DNA from: Caldifarciminota bacterium
GTDB taxonomy: Bacteria > Hydrothermota > Hydrothermia > LBFQ01 > DSFT01
DNA length: 38,044 nucleotides
NCBI GenBank assembly: GCA_025060695.1
Contig: JANXBH010000015.1
Location: forward strand, 1 to 38,044
Direction: 5' to 3'
Below, in pieces: positions 15,963 through 23,256 of the stretch. The number at the start of each line of letters is the position of its first letter. The stretch's first letter is position 1. The notes under the pieces were generated by a model. That model did not search any database, was not told the DNA's origin, and saw nothing but the letters and a program-made list of their open reading frames with translations. Both the position numbers and the translations under genes were made by a program.

Positions 15963-16921
15963 CCTTTTATATATGTATTTCTAATTACTTCTCCTCTTTT
16001 TGTTATATGATTTTCTAAAACCACATTTGGTCCAATTTCACAATCTTCTGATATATATGTATTCCCAAGTAGTGATACAAATGGATATATTATTACATCA
16101 GGCTCAATTATTACATCCTCCTCAATGTAAACAAGACTTGGATTTATTATACTAACACCATTTTCCATGTGCTTTCTTATTATTCTTTCTTGTAAAATAC
16201 TATGTGCTTGCGAGAGTTGTTCTCTTGTATTTATTCCAATTACTTCTCTCCAGTCATCAATTTTATATGCATATACACCACCATATTTTCTTTGTATAAT
16301 TGAAATTACATCAGTTAAGTAATATTCACCTTGTTTATTATCGGGTTTTATTTCATTAAGTGCTTCAATTAGTATATTACTCTCAAATATGTAAATTCCT
16401 GAGTTTATTTCTTTTATTTGTTTTTCTTCAGGAAATGCGTCAGCTTCCTCTACTATCATCAAAACTCTATTACCACTGCTTCTGATTATTCTTCCATATC
16501 CTGTTGGATCAGGTATTTCTGTGGTTAAAATTGTAACGATGGCATCATTTTCTTTGTGAAATTTATATAGCTCTTTCATAGTATCAATCCTAATTAATGG
16601 AGCGTCTGCAGGCATTACTAAAACATCCATATCCTTGTCTCTAATATATGGTATAACCTGCATAACTGCGTGTCCTGTCCCAAGTGGTTCATTTTGATAT
16701 ACGAATTTAATTTCGTCTCCATTTAATATTTCTCTTATACCTTCAGTATTTTGACCTATAACTATGTAAACTTCGTCTGGTATTAAACTTTTACAAGCTC
16801 TTAATGAATAGTAAATAATTGGTTTTCCACATAATTTATGTAATACTTTACTTTTCTTTGATTTCATTCTTTTTGATTTTCCACCTGCAAGAATAATACA
16901 ACATAAAGGATATCTTTCCAT
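15959..16921 (-). CDS. glmU: UDP-N-acetylglucosamine pyrophosphorylase, GlmU without the acetyltransferase half
   Basis: GlmU makes UDP-GlcNAc for peptidoglycan and LPS. From the ATG (MERYPLCCIILAGG) the protein has 320 residues: a complete uridyltransferase domain (ILAGGKSKRMKSKKSKVLH, NEPLGTGHAV, MPADAPLI, EINSGIYIF, GEYYLTDVI) and only about 65 residues of left-handed beta-helix. Full-length GlmU has about 450-460 residues, so the acetyltransferase active site is absent. I choose this ATG because a TAAAAT box lies 8 bases upstream. The frame nevertheless continues without a stop into the truncated methyltransferase before it, so a 557-residue fusion is possible. The stop overlaps gatA (ATGA). 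Confidence 0.88.
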   Translation of the reverse strand: MERYPLCCIILAGGKSKRMKSKKSKVLHKLCGKPIIYYSLRACKSLIPDEVYIVIGQNTEGIREILNGDEIKFVYQNEPLGTGHAVMQVIPYIRDKDMDVLVMPADAPLIRIDTMKELYKFHKENDAIVTILTTEIPDPTGYGRIIRSSGNRVLMIVEEADAFPEEKQIKEINSGIYIFESNILIEALNEIKPDNKQGEYYLTDVISIIQRKYGGVYAYKIDDWREVIGINTREQLSQAHSILQERIIRKHMENGVSIINPSLVYIEEDVIIEPDVIIYPFVSLLGNTYISEDCEIGPNVVLENHITKRGEVIRNTYIKG

Positions 16922-16927
16922 ATTAAG

Positions 16928-16938
16928 AAATTTTAAAG
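16928..16938 (-). promoter_or_regulatory. -10-like box of glmU
   Basis: CTTTAAAATTT on the minus strand has its core 8 bases before the glmU ATG, inside the methyltransferase-glmU joint frame. It is part of the 14-base repeat flanking the R-M fragment. Confidence 0.5.
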
Positions 16939-16941
16939 TTT
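16928..16941 (-). repeat. 14-base direct repeat, glmU-side copy
   Basis: AAACTTTAAAATTT on the minus strand is identical to the copy at the other border of the R-M fragment. It overlaps the glmU promoter box and marks the point where methyltransferase similarity stops. It could be a target-site duplication or simply two copies of a common promoter motif. Confidence 0.5.
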
Positions 16942-17641
16942 TAGTCTCGGATATTTCTATAACTATAAAATTTCTACCTAATCTTCTTGCTACAACCGCA
17001 GTAGTTCCACTACCTGCAAATGGATCTAAAACTATATCGTTAGGATTGGAACTAGTAAGGATTATTCTTTCTATTAGTTTTTCTGGCATTTGGCAGGGAT
17101 GGTTTTTAACCCTTTCTTTAAAAGTTCCGCATATTCTTGGAAAAGTCCATACGTCATCCGGCACTCTACCCTTTGGATTTGCCCTTTTGTCTTTGTATAT
17201 TAGCTGTCTTGCAGATGGTACTCTTATAGCATCTGCGTTAAAGGTAAATTCTTTGTCATCCTTCGTAAAGTATAGTATGTGCGTATGAGCTCTTGTAAAT
17301 TTCTTTTTCTGGTGCTGACCAAACGTGTAATACCATATTATCCAGTTTCTCATATGAAGACCCAGTTTTTTGAGTATCAAAACTACTTCTGCGGCATATT
17401 CGTCTCCTATAGCTATGTATATGGAACCTGTTCTTTTTAAAAGTCTTACACATTCTCCTATCCATCTTTCTGACCAAGAAACATACTCTTCATATTTTAG
17501 CTTATCATTCCATTTATCGTATTTAATACCTATGTTAAATGGTGGGTCTTTGAATACCAAGTCCACTGACTCATCAGGAAAAGCTTTCATTATTTCTATG
17601 CAGTCTCCGAGATAAACCATATTGAGCTCCATAGCTTATAG

Positions 17642-18322
17642 CCTTAAAAATTTGACATGGTTTTATTTTAAACTGTGATTAAATTATCTGGCGTTCCACC
17701 TTTTCTTTGCATTGTTATCCTACCTATGTATAGATTCCCTCCTTTTGAAACCCTTACATCTTCACAGCCAAAGAAGTTCATGGCAAGGTTTATATCTGCT
17801 ATGGAAAATTGGGTTTCTTTGAGTTTTTTGTCGTATCTTGCAACCATAAACCAATCAGCAGAAAGCGAGCCCCTGTCTTTTATAATATCACTCATATTTT
17901 GTTCTGTTGAAAGAAGCGTATTATCTTGCTTACTATATTCTCTGGCATTTCATTTAAGTATAATCTTCTCTCGTCTCTTTGAGCAATATTTCTGGGAGGG
18001 GTAATTTCACCGGTGAAAAGCTTTAGCCAGTGATCTATTTCTTCATCAAAACCCCACATCTCTCTGTATTCAGATACCTTTTTACTGTTTGCCTTCTTAA
18101 CCGATATATTCTCTACGAAGCATGTATTACAGTATAGAAATTCTACTCTTAATTGAATATCTTTCTTACTTATGCGCGCAGGAATTACGTGAGAATATAA
18201 GTCTTTCACGTCTTCTGGAACATAGCCCATATATTTTAGCCAATATTTAGCTTCCCTATCTTTCTTGTAATTATTTAACTTTTGAGCTTTTCATGTGCAA
18301 ATCCACCCTTTGCAGCACTTTC
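17642..18322 (-). pseudogene. Decayed type II restriction endonuclease gene with three frameshifts
   Basis: Four reading-frame pieces line up as one protein. ESAAKGGFAHEKL comes first, then KLNNYKKDREAKYWLKYMGY running into YSHVIPARISKKDI and ending FFQQNK near 17893. Next is SDIIKDRGSLSADWFMVARY through GRITMQRKGGTPDNLI, and finally QFKIKPCQIFK in another frame after about 17677. The order and motifs resemble type II endonucleases found beside beta-class methyltransferases, and the overlap with the methyltransferase start supports pairing. Frame breaks fall near 18285-18293, 17893 and 17677. The gene also lacks its own start codon, because the sequence is cut at the native promoter copy. The specificity is unknown. 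Confidence 0.65.
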
Positions 18323-18333
18323 CTATTCAAAAC

Positions 18334-18345
18334 AAAATTTTAAAG
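18334..18345 (-). promoter_or_regulatory. -10-like box left of the R-M fragment
   Basis: CTTTAAAATTTT on the minus strand is followed 6 bases later by a TTG at 18330-18328. That TTG now opens only a short dead-end frame of about 19 codons. The box overlaps the end of the glycosyltransferase gene region. Confidence 0.4.
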
Positions 18346-18348
18346 TTT
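18335..18348 (-). repeat. 14-base direct repeat, glycosyltransferase-side copy
   Basis: This is the second copy of AAACTTTAAAATTT. Its last plus-strand base touches the stop codon of the glycosyltransferase gene. Confidence 0.5.
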
Positions 18349-19304
18349 CATTCCAAAATTTTATAAATCCTATTTTTCCAAAAAATTTCCTTCCTTATTT
18401 TATACCAATATATGGAATTTATTGAAATAGCAATAAACAGAATTATTCCGATTGTTGCAGAAAGAAGATTGTAAAAACCAAAAGACCTAAATTTCAAATA
18501 AAATTCAAGATTTGATAAAAAAAAGAAAATGAGTGATAAAAGAAATTTTTCTTTTGCAAAGGACAAAATGACTATGAAGTACCAAAATAGAATTAGTGAA
18601 AGAATTTTTAAGGTTGGCTTAAATAGTAAATATATTCTTTTATTAGCGAGAAGATACAGATTTTTTGACCAACCATAGAAAATCTCCTTTAAATTCCTAT
18701 ACATTCTTGTATAAATCTTATCCGTTTTATCAAAATAAATTCTATATCCATTTTTATCTAATAATTTAGCAAGCATCATGTCCTCAAGTAGCTCATGTGC
18801 AATTACTTTATGAGTTCCAATATCCTCATATACCTTCTTTTTTATCGCTATAAACTGACCATTCATTGCTATAGAGTGTGAGTATGGATATAAACTTTCT
18901 AAAAAATAAAATACTATTGGCTGAATACAAAATTCAAAAAATGAACCTGTTATTTGTTTTGGACTAAAAGATATTGCATCGTATTCTTCTAAAAGTGCTA
19001 ATGCTTGGCTTAAACCCTCTTTTGTAATCCTCACATCCGCATCTAAAAATACTAAAATATCACCCTTACTTTCTAAATATCCTCTATATAAAGCATAATT
19101 TTTACCGACTATGTTTTCTGGCTTTTCTTCAATTTTAATAAGTTTAATATCCTCTAATTTTTTTAATATTTCATAAGTTCCATCATCCGAATTATCATCA
19201 ACTACAATAATTTCATAATCCTTTTCTACCGAATTTTTTATGCTTTTTATGCATTCTACTATATTCTCTTTCTCATTTCTTACAGGAACAATAAACGATA
19301 TCAT
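18348..19304 (-). CDS. Family 2 glycosyltransferase, membrane-associated
   Basis: The N-terminal 220 residues are a GT-A fold: ISFIVPVRNEKENI, IIVVDDNSDDGTYEIL, the DxD-type ILVFLDADVRI, and a later HELLEDMMLAKLL segment like the E/D-D acceptor-site motif. Three or four hydrophobic segments follow (for example LSLILFWYFIVILSFA), as in processive or lipid-linked GT2 enzymes such as the CrtQ/HpnB type. It probably transfers a sugar to a lipid or polysaccharide precursor at the cytoplasmic membrane; the substrate is unknown. It overlaps ddl by 4 bases, and its stop abuts the border repeat of the R-M fragment. Confidence 0.82.
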   Translation of the reverse strand: MISFIVPVRNEKENIVECIKSIKNSVEKDYEIIVVDDNSDDGTYEILKKLEDIKLIKIEEKPENIVGKNYALYRGYLESKGDILVFLDADVRITKEGLSQALALLEEYDAISFSPKQITGSFFEFCIQPIVFYFLESLYPYSHSIAMNGQFIAIKKKVYEDIGTHKVIAHELLEDMMLAKLLDKNGYRIYFDKTDKIYTRMYRNLKEIFYGWSKNLYLLANKRIYLLFKPTLKILSLILFWYFIVILSFAKEKFLLSLIFFFLSNLEFYLKFRSFGFYNLLSATIGIILFIAISINSIYWYKIRKEIFWKNRIYKILE

Positions 19305-20218
19305 CTAATTGATAAACTATCATTTAGAATAAATTCTACTAATTTTTCATAGGACATACCAATTGCACTCGCGGATTTTGGCAAAAGTGAAGTTTCAGTC
19401 ATACCAGGAATGGTATTAATTTCTAAAACATATAAGGCATCGTCCTTTAATATGGCATCAACTCTTGAAAATGCTACACAATTTACCATTCTGTGAATAT
19501 TTAATGCTATCTCTTCTATTTTTCTGGTTAAAGTTTTATCTATATTAGGCAATATATACTCACTTCCTCCTTTCGTATACTTTGCTTTATAGTCATAGAA
19601 CTCACTTATAATTGGTCTTATTTCCAATATAGGCAGTGCAATCGCATCTTTTCCTGTCCCAAGAATCCCTATAGTTATTTCCCTGCCTTTTATGAATTCT
19701 TCAATAATTCCGAAGCCATATCTATTTGATACTTCACTAATTGCAATTTCTAACTCTTCTCTATTCTTAACTATGTACACTCCAACACTTGAACCTTCAT
19801 AACGGGGCTTTACTACTATAGGAAATTTGAAAAAATCCAATGCCTTTCTTAAGATATCATCTAACTTATCCTCTTTTGAAAATCCGAAAAATTTTGGAGT
19901 TAGTATATTGTTTTGAACTAAAAGGTTCTTAAATATTACTTTGTCTATACCAATAAAAGATGCAAATGGGCCGCTTCCAGTATATTTTTTATTTTTCAAA
20001 TCTAAGTAGCTTTGAATTGTACCATCTTCTCCAGGTTTTCCATGTAGCATAATATATACTATATCAAACTCCTCTAATTGTTTTTCAAAATTTCTCTCCA
20101 TATCAACTAAATGTGCATCATAGCCAAGTTTTTTTAGTGCACTATATACTCCAGCTCCACTTCTAAGAGATATTTCTCTCTCAGAAGACCACCCACCGCA
20201 TAAAACACATATTTTCAT
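19301..20218 (-). CDS. ddl: D-alanine--D-alanine ligase
   Basis: Ddl joins two D-alanines with ATP for the peptidoglycan precursor. The 305 residues have the family layout: CGGWSSEREISLRSG at the N-terminus, VYIMLHGKPGEDGTIQSYL, the ATP-grasp lysine region FPIVVKPRYEGSSVGV, GREITIGIL, and the Mg-binding end VLEINTIPGMTETSL. The ATG is 10 bases after a TAAAAT box and is divergent from yceD. It overlaps the glycosyltransferase gene by 4 bases, so envelope synthesis genes are co-transcribed. Confidence 0.96.
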   Translation of the reverse strand: MKICVLCGGWSSEREISLRSGAGVYSALKKLGYDAHLVDMERNFEKQLEEFDIVYIMLHGKPGEDGTIQSYLDLKNKKYTGSGPFASFIGIDKVIFKNLLVQNNILTPKFFGFSKEDKLDDILRKALDFFKFPIVVKPRYEGSSVGVYIVKNREELEIAISEVSNRYGFGIIEEFIKGREITIGILGTGKDAIALPILEIRPIISEFYDYKAKYTKGGSEYILPNIDKTLTRKIEEIALNIHRMVNCVAFSRVDAILKDDALYVLEINTIPGMTETSLLPKSASAIGMSYEKLVEFILNDSLSIR

Positions 20219-20226
20219 AATTCTTG

Positions 20227-20237
20227 AAATTTTAAAG
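20227..20237 (-). promoter_or_regulatory. -10-like box of ddl
   Basis: CTTTAAAATTT on the minus strand has its core 10 bases before the ddl ATG, next to the divergent yceD box. Confidence 0.45.
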
Positions 20238-20239
20238 AC

Positions 20240-20250
20240 CTTAAAATTTT
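20240..20250 (+). promoter_or_regulatory. -10-like box of yceD
   Basis: CTTAAAATTTT has its TAAAAT core 7 bases before the ATG, with no Shine-Dalgarno sequence between. Confidence 0.45.
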
Positions 20251-20254
20251 CTAT

Positions 20255-20755
20255 ATGAAAACTATATTAATAAATTTAAAAGAAATAAAACCCGGTAAAA
20301 CTACATTTTCCATATTATCAAACTCAGAAGACCTTGAACTAAAAGATATTGAATACGAGTTAGCATCCAAGATAAATACTCAGATAAACATTTACAAGAA
20401 TAGAAACAATTATGAAATGGAAATAGCTTCAATCTTTGACTTAAGACTTATCTGCTCTAGATGCCTTTCTGAATTTATAAAACAATTCAATGAAATTAGC
20501 CACTTTTATTTAAAAGAAGGGAAAGAAGATGTAGAAAAGGAGCATACTTTTTCAGATGAGGATGCATATACCATATTTTTTAGTGAAGAAAGTATTGATA
20601 TTGCTCCTATCATTAGAGAACAAGTAATACTATCAATACCAATAAAACCATTATGTTCTGAAAGTTGTCAATTACCAAGTTATAAAAGTGAATTTACGGA
20701 TATAGACCCACGCTGGCAAAAACTAATGGAACTAAAGGACAAACTTAATCAATAA
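20255..20755 (+). CDS. yceD: YceD/DUF177 family protein
   Basis: YceD proteins are small conserved proteins usually encoded just before rpmF (ribosomal protein L32) and linked to 23S rRNA and ribosome biogenesis. The 166-residue protein shows the family pattern of a central RLICSRCLSEF cysteine pair, an acidic middle, then IREQVILSIPIKPLC and a C-terminal PRWQKL segment. Unusually, no rpmF follows; the next gene is convergent and overlaps by 11 bases. Confidence 0.8.
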   Translation: MKTILINLKEIKPGKTTFSILSNSEDLELKDIEYELASKINTQINIYKNRNNYEMEIASIFDLRLICSRCLSEFIKQFNEISHFYLKEGKEDVEKEHTFSDEDAYTIFFSEESIDIAPIIREQVILSIPIKPLCSESCQLPSYKSEFTDIDPRWQKLMELKDKLNQ

Positions 20756-21860
20756 CATCAATAGGATAATTAGCTCCAAGTCGCATTGCTTTGTTTATAT
20801 CCTCCTTAGTCGCAATATTACTTTTATATACTTCATTCGCTTCAAGTTTAATAGCATTAATAATCTTTTCACTAATAGAAAATCCCAAATTATGTAATAC
20901 AAAGTGTTCAAAATCTAACTTTCTTAACTCCTTTATAATATTTTCATCTTCATAACTAAAAACTTCCGCTCCGTATCCAATAGTAAAAAACTTAAAATTT
21001 TTCATTTGATATGTTCCATATAAGTTTAGCCTATACTTAAATTCTAACTTCTCACTTTCTCTTGGATACTTGTAAAAACCCTTACCCACTTTCATTCCAA
21101 GAAGTCCATTCTTTATCATTTCCTCCTGAATTTTTGAAGGTTTAAGCCTTTCTAACTTAGTCTTTTCATATATAATTTTACTTACACTATAGTTTATGTC
21201 TATACCAATTAGATCCATTAGTTCAAAAGGTCCCATCTTAAATCCGATAACTTTTATTATTTTATCTATAAGTTCATAACTAATACCACTTTCATATAGT
21301 CTTAGTGCTTGTAGATAAAATGGTCTTGCAATCCTATTTACAATGAATCCGGGACTATCCTTACAAATTACCACCTCCTTTGATATATTTTTTGCTATTT
21401 CAACTACTCTATTTAAATATTCTTCTTTTGTCCAGTCAGATTTAATTATTTCTACAAGTTTCATAACTGCAGGAGGATTGAAAAAGTGCATCCCCAAGAA
21501 TCTCTCTTTATTTTCTAAACTTTCAGAAAGCTCGTTTATTGAAAGCGAAGAAGTATTCGTTGCAATAATAGTTTGCTTATTTACCATAGTTTCAATAGTT
21601 TTAAATAGTAATTTTTTCTTTTCCAAATCCTCTACTATTGCTTCAATTAAAATATCACTATCTTTATCTATTTCTTCTAAATTCTCAAGTATTTTTAACC
21701 TGCTCATATATTCTTCTTTTATATAACTATCAAAATATTTAATGGCATTTTCAACAGAAAGCTTATTTTCATCGTATATTTGAACGAAGTTTCCATATTT
21801 TAAAAATAAGTATGCAATACCTTTTCCCATAGTTCCACATCCTATAACTGCTACTTTCAT
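20745..21860 (-). CDS. 3-hydroxyacyl-CoA dehydrogenase
   Basis: This enzyme class oxidises 3-hydroxyacyl-CoA with NAD in fatty-acid or butyrate-type metabolism. The 371 residues contain the NAD-binding [13 protein letters not shown], the ATNTSSLSI stretch, the catalytic [14 protein letters not shown] and the [12 protein letters not shown] signature, then the C-terminal dimer domain ([18 protein letters not shown]). About 85 further residues, ending [16 protein letters not shown], look like part of a second C-terminal domain, giving a longer protein than the usual 280-residue form. It overlaps yjbQ by 4 bases. No thiolase or enoyl-CoA hydratase gene is nearby. Confidence 0.9.
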   Translation of the reverse strand: MKVAVIGCGTMGKGIAYLFLKYGNFVQIYDENKLSVENAIKYFDSYIKEEYMSRLKILENLEEIDKDSDILIEAIVEDLEKKKLLFKTIETMVNKQTIIATNTSSLSINELSESLENKERFLGMHFFNPPAVMKLVEIIKSDWTKEEYLNRVVEIAKNISKEVVICKDSPGFIVNRIARPFYLQALRLYESGISYELIDKIIKVIGFKMGPFELMDLIGIDINYSVSKIIYEKTKLERLKPSKIQEEMIKNGLLGMKVGKGFYKYPRESEKLEFKYRLNLYGTYQMKNFKFFTIGYGAEVFSYEDENIIKELRKLDFEHFVLHNLGFSISEKIINAIKLEANEVYKSNIATKEDINKAMRLGANYPIDVID

Positions 21861-22270
21861 ATGCCTATAATTTTAACTATTACCCTTTTAGTTCTTTGTC
21901 CATCAAATTCACAATAAAAAATTTCTTGCCATGGTCCAAGATCTAACTTACCATTAGTAATTGGCAAAACCACCTGTAGATGAGTTAATAAATTCTTTAA
22001 ATGTGCATCCGCATTATCCTCTCCTGTTTTATGATGTTCATAGTCCTTTCTGTATGGGGCTAATTTTTCAAGCCATTCCATGATATCTCTATGTAGCCCA
22101 CTTTCATTGTCCTGCACAATAACACTTGATGTAAGGTGCATAGATGAAACAAGACAAATACCCTCGTTTATCTTACTTTCAGCTACAGCTTTTTTTATTT
22201 CATCAGTTATTCTTATAATTTCTCTCCTATTTTTTGTATTAAAAGTTAAGTATTTCGTAAAGCTTTTCAT
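21857..22270 (-). CDS. yjbQ: YjbQ/UPF0047 family protein
   Basis: The 137-residue protein carries the family signatures [35 protein letters not shown] and [16 protein letters not shown]. Some members show weak thiamine-phosphate synthase activity, but the physiological role is unsettled. The gene overlaps its upstream and downstream neighbours by 4 bases each, so it is co-transcribed with a heme-motif barrel gene and the 3-hydroxyacyl-CoA dehydrogenase. Confidence 0.92.
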   Translation of the reverse strand: MKSFTKYLTFNTKNRREIIRITDEIKKAVAESKINEGICLVSSMHLTSSVIVQDNESGLHRDIMEWLEKLAPYRKDYEHHKTGEDNADAHLKNLLTHLQVVLPITNGKLDLGPWQEIFYCEFDGQRTKRVIVKIIGI

Positions 22271-23238
22271 AACATGAAGTGTAAGGAGATTAAAAAAAGG
22301 TTTAATTTTTGATTAAGATAGTAGTAGTATCTTGACATTATTTCTATATGAGGATTGTAAAAGAAAGAAAATCCAAGACCAAATCTCATCATATTACTTT
22401 TTTCATCAGAAAAGTCATAAGAAGAAACAACATGAAAACCTTTAACTGGTACATATCTTATAGTCCCGGTAAATACATTAAAGTTTTTAAATCTTAAGTA
22501 ATCGAAAATAAATGAAGTTTTTTCCAAAACTCCAAATCCAAAATATCCACCAAATATATGATTTTCCATATCTTTTAAAATACCACCTATACCAATTAAA
22601 AAATTATACTTGCCTATTGAATATATTTTATAATTGTTGCTTGATATTACTTGATTTCCCGATAAAAAAAGAGGGGAATTGCCAAAGCTATTCATTACCG
22701 AAATAGAAATAAGTTTAGTTTCATCCGCATATCCTAATTCAAGTCCGCCCGTTTCAAATCTTAGTAAATATCTATCTATAAAACCATTATCTAAATAATC
22801 TCTTGTAAAGTAGGTATGGTCCTCATATCTTAGTCCAATATTTGGTAAGAATAAACCTGCCTTTATATAACTATTTAAAAATAGTAAATTCCAAATAGTT
22901 CCATATGCTTCGTATATTCCTCTAAGACCTATTTCTCCTACTATATCAACCGAACTATTAACTTTGTAATTTACATAAAAACTAGTCTGCATAGGAAATA
23001 TATATGAACTATCTGCAATTTGTAAATAAAAAATCCTAACGTCGCTTCCATATGAAATTATCTCATTAATTTTATATTTAAAAACTTCATCTCTGCTTTT
23101 AAAAGATAAGTATTTTTGCTGTAAACCCCAACTGTTTTCATTTCTAATCCCTGAACCCTGACTTTCAGTATGGCAACTTGCACAACTTACACCATACATT
23201 ATACTAAATTCCGGAAGAGAAATAATTAGAATAAACAT
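22267..23238 (-). CDS. Outer-membrane barrel protein with an N-terminal CxxCH heme motif
   Basis: The protein of about 323 residues opens with a short hydrophobic leader ([11 protein letters not shown]) and then a single c-type heme site, [12 protein letters not shown]. From about residue 60 it consists of alternating hydrophobic and polar beta strands rich in Tyr, Phe and Gly, like a porin, ending SLHFML. The ATG was chosen because it follows the shared promoter box. The frame is open about 33 codons further upstream, across the sufS promoter, so a longer start is not excluded. The combination suggests a porin-cytochrome that holds heme at the outer membrane; electron transfer is an inference. 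Confidence 0.65.
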   Translation of the reverse strand: MFILIISLPEFSIMYGVSCASCHTESQGSGIRNENSWGLQQKYLSFKSRDEVFKYKINEIISYGSDVRIFYLQIADSSYIFPMQTSFYVNYKVNSSVDIVGEIGLRGIYEAYGTIWNLLFLNSYIKAGLFLPNIGLRYEDHTYFTRDYLDNGFIDRYLLRFETGGLELGYADETKLISISVMNSFGNSPLFLSGNQVISSNNYKIYSIGKYNFLIGIGGILKDMENHIFGGYFGFGVLEKTSFIFDYLRFKNFNVFTGTIRYVPVKGFHVVSSYDFSDEKSNMMRFGLGFSFFYNPHIEIMSRYYYYLNQKLNLFLISLHFML

Positions 23239-23241
23239 GAA

Positions 23242-23254
23242 CTTTAAAATTTTA
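23242..23254. promoter_or_regulatory. Overlapping divergent -10 boxes for sufS and the heme-barrel gene
   Basis: One palindromic stretch, CTTTAAAATTTTA, reads TAAAAT on both strands. The plus copy ends 6 bases before the sufS GTG, and the minus copy ends 10 bases before the barrel ATG. The two cores overlap by 2 bases. Confidence 0.5.
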
Positions 23255-23256
23255 TA

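Larger units (their letters stand above)
16922..17632 (-). pseudogene. Type II DNA methyltransferase (beta-class N4-C/N6-A), C-terminally truncated and in frame with glmU
   Basis: This 237-codon segment has the catalytic motif DPPF (VDLVFKDPPFNIGIKY), the AdoMet-binding motif LDPFAGSGTTAV and the helix PEKLIERIILTSS before it. These are in the order of beta-class amino-methyltransferases, which protect DNA from a partner endonuclease. Family members normally continue about 20-30 residues past GRNFIVIEIS; here the sequence instead runs into the glmU promoter and coding region. It begins in the wreckage of an endonuclease gene and is less AT-rich than its neighbours. The catalytic core looks intact, so activity as an orphan or fused enzyme cannot be ruled out. 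Confidence 0.8.
16928..18348 (-). mobile_element. Acquired restriction-modification fragment between glycosyltransferase and glmU
   Basis: Both ends of this segment are truncated genes: an endonuclease without a start on one side and a methyltransferase without its C-terminus on the other. A 14-base direct repeat (AAACTTTAAAATTT) lies exactly at both borders. Removing one repeat and everything between would place the glycosyltransferase stop immediately before the glmU promoter, a normal spacing here. No transposase or integrase is present, so the mechanism of entry is unknown. Confidence 0.6.

Noticed and set aside
15959-17632. A purpose-built methyltransferase-uridyltransferase enzyme
   Set aside because: The joint coincides with a promoter box and natural glmU start, and the methyltransferase is truncated. 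An accidental in-frame insertion is simpler.
17675-18004. 109-codon plus-strand frame across the R-M remnant
   Set aside because: The minus strand gives a coherent endonuclease when frame changes are allowed, whereas the plus-strand protein has no recognisable motif.
17892-18230. Two separate small genes in an ATGA-coupled pair before the methyltransferase
   Set aside because: Together with flanking frames they align as consecutive parts of one endonuclease, so frameshift decay explains them better than two genes.
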